DNA of 64,000 nt from Variovorax gossypii. GTDB taxonomy: Bacteria > Pseudomonadota > Gammaproteobacteria > Burkholderiales > Burkholderiaceae_C. The stretch covers positions 62,001 through 126,000 of the forward strand of contig NZ_RXOE01000002.1 in the NCBI RefSeq assembly GCF_003965815.1, in the 5' to 3' direction. A program made the position numbers and the translations under genes. The stretch's first letter is position 1, and each line of letters begins with the position of its first letter. Below, in pieces: positions 60,206 through 64,000 of the stretch. The notes beneath the pieces are model-generated. The model saw nothing but the letters and a program-made list of their open reading frames with translations. It had not been told where the DNA came from and searched no databases.

Positions 60206-60255
60206 TCATCCGTTCGACACAGAAGCCAGGGAAACCGGCACAGCCCGGACGACGA

Positions 60256-61701
60256 ATGCTCACTCGCACCTCCACACAGTCGCTGACCGGGCAGCTGGCC
60301 GATCGCCTGGCAGAGCGCATCCGCACGCGGCTGCTGCCGCCCGGCGCGCGCCTGCCCTCGGTGCGTGAATGCGCGCGGCAGCAGGGCGTGAGCCCGTACA
60401 CGGTGGTCGCCGCCTACGACCAGTTGCTGGCGCAGGGGCTGGTCGAGGCCCGGCGCCAGCGCGGCTTCTATGTGCGGGACTCGGCGCCGGTACAGGACGG
60501 CCGCCAGGGCAACGGCGCGGACGCCAACGGCGCGAGCGGCATGCCGGCGGCGATCGCGGTGCAGATGATGGCCTCTCGCGTGCCGGCGGATGCCAGTTCG
60601 CTCATCCGCAGCATGTTCCACCGCCCCAGCGACAAGCCGCAGCCGGGCATGGGCGTGTTTCCGCCCGACTGGATGGCGTCGACCTTCATGCCTACCGCCG
60701 TGCGGCGCATGACCAATACAGCCGCGCTGCAGGAGCTGTCGCTCCAGTACGGCGAGCCGGCCGGCGACATGAGCCTGCGGCGCAGCCTGTCGCAGAAGCT
60801 GGTGGGCATCAACGTGCCGGCCTCGCCGGACCAGATCGTGACCACCGTCGGCGCCACGCACGCGCTGGACATCGTGAGCCGCACGCTGCTGCGGGCGGGC
60901 GATCCGGTGATGGTCGAGGAGCCGGGCTGGGCGCTCGAGTTCGCCCGGCTGGAGGCGCTGGGCATGCGCATCCTGCCCGTGCCGCGCCGCGCCGACGGGC
61001 CCGACCTGGAGGTGATGGCGCAGTACTGCAAGCTGCACAGCCCCAAGCTCTTCGTCAGCGTGAGCGTGCTGCACAACCCCACGGGCTACAGCCTCACGCC
61101 GGGCAGCGCGCACCGCGTGCTCAAGCTGGCCAACGAGCACGACTTCCACATCGTCGAGGACGACACCTACAGCCACCTCGCGCCCGAGCACGCCACGCGG
61201 CTGAGCGCGCTCGACGGGCTGCAGCGCACCATCTACGTCAGCGGCTTCGCGAAGATCCTGGCGCCCAACTGGCGCATCGGCTTCCTGGCGGCGCCGCCCG
61301 CGCTGAAGGAGCGGCTGCTCGAGACCAAGCTGCTGGCCACGCTGACCTCGCCCACGCTGTTCGAGCGGGCCTTGTCGTGGTGCATCGACCAGGGGCAGCT
61401 GCGCCGGCACTCCGAGCGCGTACGCATCCGGCTCGACGGGGCGCGGGGGCGGGCGGTGAAGCTGGCCATGGCGCACGGCTGCACCTTCGCCTCGGAGCCG
61501 GCGGGGCTCTTCGGCTGGGTCGACACCGGCGTGGACACCGACGCGCTCACCCAGCGCATGCTCGACCAGGGCTACCTGCTGGCGCCGGGCTCGCTCTTCC
61601 ACGCGCGCCGGCCGCCCAGCACGATGATGCGCATCAACTTCGCGACCTCCCAGGACGCGGCCTTCTGGAAGGTGTTCAGCAAGGTGCGAAGCGAGCTCTG
61701 A
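60256..61701 (+). CDS. MocR-family (GntR/aminotransferase) transcriptional regulator
   Basis: 481 residues. N-terminal GntR winged helix (LADRLAERIRTRLLPPGARLPSVRECARQQGVSPYTVVAAYDQLLAQGLVEARRQRGFYV) and a C-terminal fold-type I domain with PLP Lys333 in GFAKILAPNWRIGF. The regulator senses an amino compound that reacts with PLP. ATG at 60256 is chosen at the start of the helix-turn-helix domain; a longer open frame begins 54 bp upstream inside the operator. Divergent from the eleven-gene operon, its obvious target. Confidence 0.94.
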   Translation: MLTRTSTQSLTGQLADRLAERIRTRLLPPGARLPSVRECARQQGVSPYTVVAAYDQLLAQGLVEARRQRGFYVRDSAPVQDGRQGNGADANGASGMPAAIAVQMMASRVPADASSLIRSMFHRPSDKPQPGMGVFPPDWMASTFMPTAVRRMTNTAALQELSLQYGEPAGDMSLRRSLSQKLVGINVPASPDQIVTTVGATHALDIVSRTLLRAGDPVMVEEPGWALEFARLEALGMRILPVPRRADGPDLEVMAQYCKLHSPKLFVSVSVLHNPTGYSLTPGSAHRVLKLANEHDFHIVEDDTYSHLAPEHATRLSALDGLQRTIYVSGFAKILAPNWRIGFLAAPPALKERLLETKLLATLTSPTLFERALSWCIDQGQLRRHSERVRIRLDGARGRAVKLAMAHGCTFASEPAGLFGWVDTGVDTDALTQRMLDQGYLLAPGSLFHARRPPSTMMRINFATSQDAAFWKVFSKVRSEL

Positions 61702-61892
61702 CCCGGCTCGCCCCCAGGCTTCGCGTGCCTGGCGAGCGCAATGCCGGCGGCGCGGCAATGCCGGTTTCGCGATGCTCCGCGAAGGGGCAAATCCTCGTTG
61801 GGAAAAGGCGGCACGGAGGGTCAAACGCCGGAGGCTTGGAGTAAGCTGGCAGCACAAGAAAACCCATACCCAGCACCCAGGAGACCTCCCGC

Positions 61893-62630
61893 ATGAGCAA
61901 CGCCAGCAAGCCCTTCGACTTCAGCCAGTTCGTTCCCGGTTTCGACTTCCTGAAGAACCTCGCCGGCGGCGCGGCGGCGGGGAACGGGTCGATTCCCGGC
62001 ATCGCGAGCTGGGTGGCTCCCACGCTGAGCGTGGAGGAGGTCGACAAGCGCATCCAGGAACTCAAGACGGTGCAGTACTGGCTCGAGCAGAACGGGCACG
62101 CACTCAAGGCCACCATCCAGGCGCTCGAGGTGCAGAAGATGACGCTTTCGACGCTGCGCGGCATGAACGTGCGGATGGAAGACATCGCCAGCGCGTTCAC
62201 CAGGCAGGCGGCCGCGATGGCGCCTGCGCCGGCACCTGCGGCGGCAGCGGCCCCTGAGCCCGAACTCGAGGAGATCGAGGAAGAGGGCGAGGCGCCTGAA
62301 GAAGAAGCCCCGGCCCCCAGCAAGCCGCGCCGCAAGCCGGCCGCGGCCAAGGCGAAGGCCGGGTCGGCCGACGGCGCAGGCGTGGTCGATCCGATGCAAT
62401 GGTGGGGCTCGCTCACCGAACAGTTCCAGCAGATCGCCAGCACGGCGCTGCAGGACGCGGCCCAGCTGAAGGTGCCGGCCATGGCCCAGCCGCTGGCCGA
62501 CGCGGTCGGCTCGGTCATCGGCAAGCCGGCGGCCCGCAAGCCCGCCGCCGCTGCGAAGAAGGCCGCGGCACCGGCCGCGAAGAAAAGGACGTCGACCGCC
62601 GCGCGCAAGCGAACCTCCGCGCGACGCTGA
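61893..62630 (+). CDS. phaM: PhaM-type polyhydroxyalkanoate granule regulatory protein
   Basis: 245 residues. The N-terminal GIASWVAPTLSVEEVDKRIQELKTVQYWLEQN, ALKATIQALEVQKMTLSTLRGMNVRME stretch is the PhaM core domain. A Pro/Ala/Glu-rich linker leads to a Lys/Ala tail of the (K)PAAK kind that binds DNA. In Ralstonia, PhaM activates the PHB synthase and tethers granules to the nucleoid. Strong GGAG ribosome site upstream. Not near phaC in this window. Confidence 0.88.
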   Translation: MSNASKPFDFSQFVPGFDFLKNLAGGAAAGNGSIPGIASWVAPTLSVEEVDKRIQELKTVQYWLEQNGHALKATIQALEVQKMTLSTLRGMNVRMEDIASAFTRQAAAMAPAPAPAAAAAPEPELEEIEEEGEAPEEEAPAPSKPRRKPAAAKAKAGSADGAGVVDPMQWWGSLTEQFQQIASTALQDAAQLKVPAMAQPLADAVGSVIGKPAARKPAAAAKKAAAPAAKKRTSTAARKRTSARR

Positions 62631-62675
62631 CGTCATACACACATCCATTTCTTGAAGAACGGGTTGGCACGCATC

Positions 62676-63956
62676 ATGAAGTTGTTTCCCTCCGGCCATG
62701 CCACCCATCCGCAATGGCGAATGGCGGCGGGCCTCGTGCTCGCCCAGCTGCGGGCGCAGATGGCGCTGCCCGACTACGCCTCGTCGCCGACGCTGGGCCT
62801 GCTCTACATCACCGACCACTACGCCAGCGACGCGCAGGACATCCTCGACCACCTGAGCGCCGAGCTGCCCGAGGTGACCGACTGGTCGGGCACCGTCGGC
62901 ATCGGAGTGTCGGCCAACAACGCCGAGTACTTCGACGAACCCGGCATGACCCTCATGCTCTGCGCCCTGCCGAGCGACCAGTACCGCGTGTTCTCCGGCG
63001 TCGCGCCGCTGGGCAACTCCGAAATGAGCGGCTTCGAGGCGCATACGGCGCTGGTGCACGCCGACCCGGCCACGCCCGACCTGGCCGAACTCATCGGCGA
63101 GATGGCCGGGCGGACCGACACGGGCTACCTGTTCGGCGGCCTGTCTTCCGGGCGCGGCGGCGCGCTGCAGTTCGCCATCGGCGGCAACGGCAACATCCGC
63201 GGACATGGCGCGGCGGGCGGAGTCTTCTCGGGCGGCCTGTCGGGCGTGGTGTTCGGCGAGGGCGTGCGGCTGGTGTCGCGCGTCACCCAGGGCTGCCAGC
63301 CGCTGCGCTCGGGCGCGGTGCGCGAACGCGAGATCACCGAGGCCGACGGCAACCTGCTGCTGAAGCTCGACGGCGAGCCGGCGCTCGACGTGCTGCTGGC
63401 CGATCTGCAGGTGTCGCTCGAACGGCCACAGGAGGCCATCGACGCCGTGCGCAACACCCTGGTCGGCCTGGCCGACGCAGGCGCCGACGGCATCCGCCGC
63501 ACCGGCGACCTGGGCGCCGACGTGCTCGTGCGCCACATCATCGGACTCGACCCCACGCGGCGCGGCATCGCGATTGCCGACACGGCCGAAGCCGGCATGC
63601 GGCTCACCTTCTGCCGCCGCAACGCGCAGGCAGCGCGCGCCGACCTGATGCGCATCTGCGCGGAGATTCGCGAGGAGCTGGAGCCCGAGGAGCAGACGCT
63701 GGCCACCGCCCGCGCCGTGGCGGCTGGTGAGGCCGAGGCCGCGCCGCATCCGGCAAGGCGCATCGCGGGGGCCGTGTACGTGAGCTGCTCCGGCCGCGGT
63801 GGGCCGCACTTCGGCGCGCCGGGGGCGGAGCTGCAGATCGTGCGGCATGCGCTGGGTGATGTGCCGCTGGTCGGCTTCTTCGCCGCTGGTGAGATCGCGC
63901 GGCACCATCTGTATGGGTATACCGGGGTGTTGACGGTTTTCACCGCCAACGACTGA
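62676..63956 (+). CDS. FIST N- and C-domain signal-transduction protein
   Basis: 426 residues. FIST N-terminal half (ATHPQWRMAAGLVLAQLRAQM ... GTVGIGVSANNAEYFDEPGMTLMLCALP) and FIST C-terminal half (YVSCSGRGGPHFGAPGAELQIVRHALGDVPLVGFFAAGEIA). FIST proteins bind small ligands, probably amino acids, and are seen with two-component and chemotaxis proteins. The ATG at 62676 gives MKLFPSG; an upstream TTG is less likely. 45 bp after phaM on the same strand. Confidence 0.9.
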   Translation: MKLFPSGHATHPQWRMAAGLVLAQLRAQMALPDYASSPTLGLLYITDHYASDAQDILDHLSAELPEVTDWSGTVGIGVSANNAEYFDEPGMTLMLCALPSDQYRVFSGVAPLGNSEMSGFEAHTALVHADPATPDLAELIGEMAGRTDTGYLFGGLSSGRGGALQFAIGGNGNIRGHGAAGGVFSGGLSGVVFGEGVRLVSRVTQGCQPLRSGAVREREITEADGNLLLKLDGEPALDVLLADLQVSLERPQEAIDAVRNTLVGLADAGADGIRRTGDLGADVLVRHIIGLDPTRRGIAIADTAEAGMRLTFCRRNAQAARADLMRICAEIREELEPEEQTLATARAVAAGEAEAAPHPARRIAGAVYVSCSGRGGPHFGAPGAELQIVRHALGDVPLVGFFAAGEIARHHLYGYTGVLTVFTAND

Positions 63957-64000
63957 TTCCAGACCCGACGCGAAAAAACGACGGGCGGGTTTCCGACGGA
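63957..64000. other. End of window, 44 bp
   Basis: Spacer after the FIST gene with an A-run and a GC-rich ACGGGCGGG block. Possibly part of a terminator that continues past the edge; not enough is visible. Confidence 0.3.

Noticed and set aside
1..64000. Prophage, integron, insertion sequence or CRISPR-Cas island
   Set aside because: No integrase, transposase, Cas or structural phage genes were found and composition is even, apart from the 39.3-40.1 kb block.

Overview
The window is about 64 kb of GC-rich bacterial chromosome, densely packed with genes. I see no tRNA, rRNA, CRISPR array, insertion sequence or phage gene. Gene content points to a betaproteobacterium of the Comamonadaceae, probably Variovorax or a close relative. 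The pointers are a PhaM-type polyhydroxybutyrate granule regulator, a complete pgaABCD set, many LysR/MocR regulators and amino-acid exporters, and an intergenic palindromic repeat of a kind I associate with this group. The genus is inference, not proven here.

Layout. 1-6.8 kb holds housekeeping genes: the N-terminal part of a Rep-type helicase (runs off the left edge), an auxin-efflux-type carrier, a periplasmic ClpP-fold protein, a tiny membrane protein, primosomal helicase priA and hemE. A 483-bp AT-richer gap between priA and hemE carries two consensus DnaA boxes. 6.9-16.9 kb is a ten-gene plus-strand operon: a GMC alcohol oxidoreductase, an SDR, a MoaF-like protein, a SnoaL-like protein, an aldehyde dehydrogenase and a complete branched-chain-type ABC importer. 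It reads as uptake plus stepwise oxidation of an unidentified alcohol. 16.9-25.9 kb holds a small secreted protein, a PAS histidine kinase/NarL-type regulator pair, a secreted PHB-depolymerase-like esterase, AraC and LysR regulators, and a LysR-divergent set (atypical SDR, Tat-exported alpha/beta hydrolase, atypical aldehyde dehydrogenase).

25.9-39.8 kb holds a TPM-domain protein, an MFS carrier, a methyltransferase, a periplasmic redoxin next to a DsbD-type reductase, an AlaX-like editing protein, a sorbosone-dehydrogenase-like lipoprotein, a GNAT/MarR divergent pair with a clear palindromic operator, a ClC antiporter with CBS domains, and a quinone-reductase-like ADH with a divergent LysR. 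A gene-free palindromic repeat block (39.76-40.10 kb) follows. 40.1-47.9 kb holds an SDR lacking its catalytic residues and the translationally coupled pgaABCD operon for poly-N-acetylglucosamine, with a recognisable promoter and a leader of about 145 nt. 47.9-51.4 kb holds a creatininase-family hydrolase and a QseBC-like two-component system. An array of four 11-bp-spaced boxes precedes the small secreted protein just downstream of the kinase gene, and related boxes precede the regulator gene.

51.4-60.1 kb is an apparent eleven-gene minus-strand operon: three RhtB/LysE exporters, one EamA exporter, two PhzF-family isomerases, two VOC proteins, a GST, a PLP aminotransferase and a threonine-dehydratase-like enzyme. 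It is divergent from a MocR/GntR regulator with a well-formed set of half-sites between them. This looks like a regulated amino-compound catabolism/efflux module and is, with the two-component box array, the most interesting part of the window. The right end carries phaM and a FIST-domain sensor protein.
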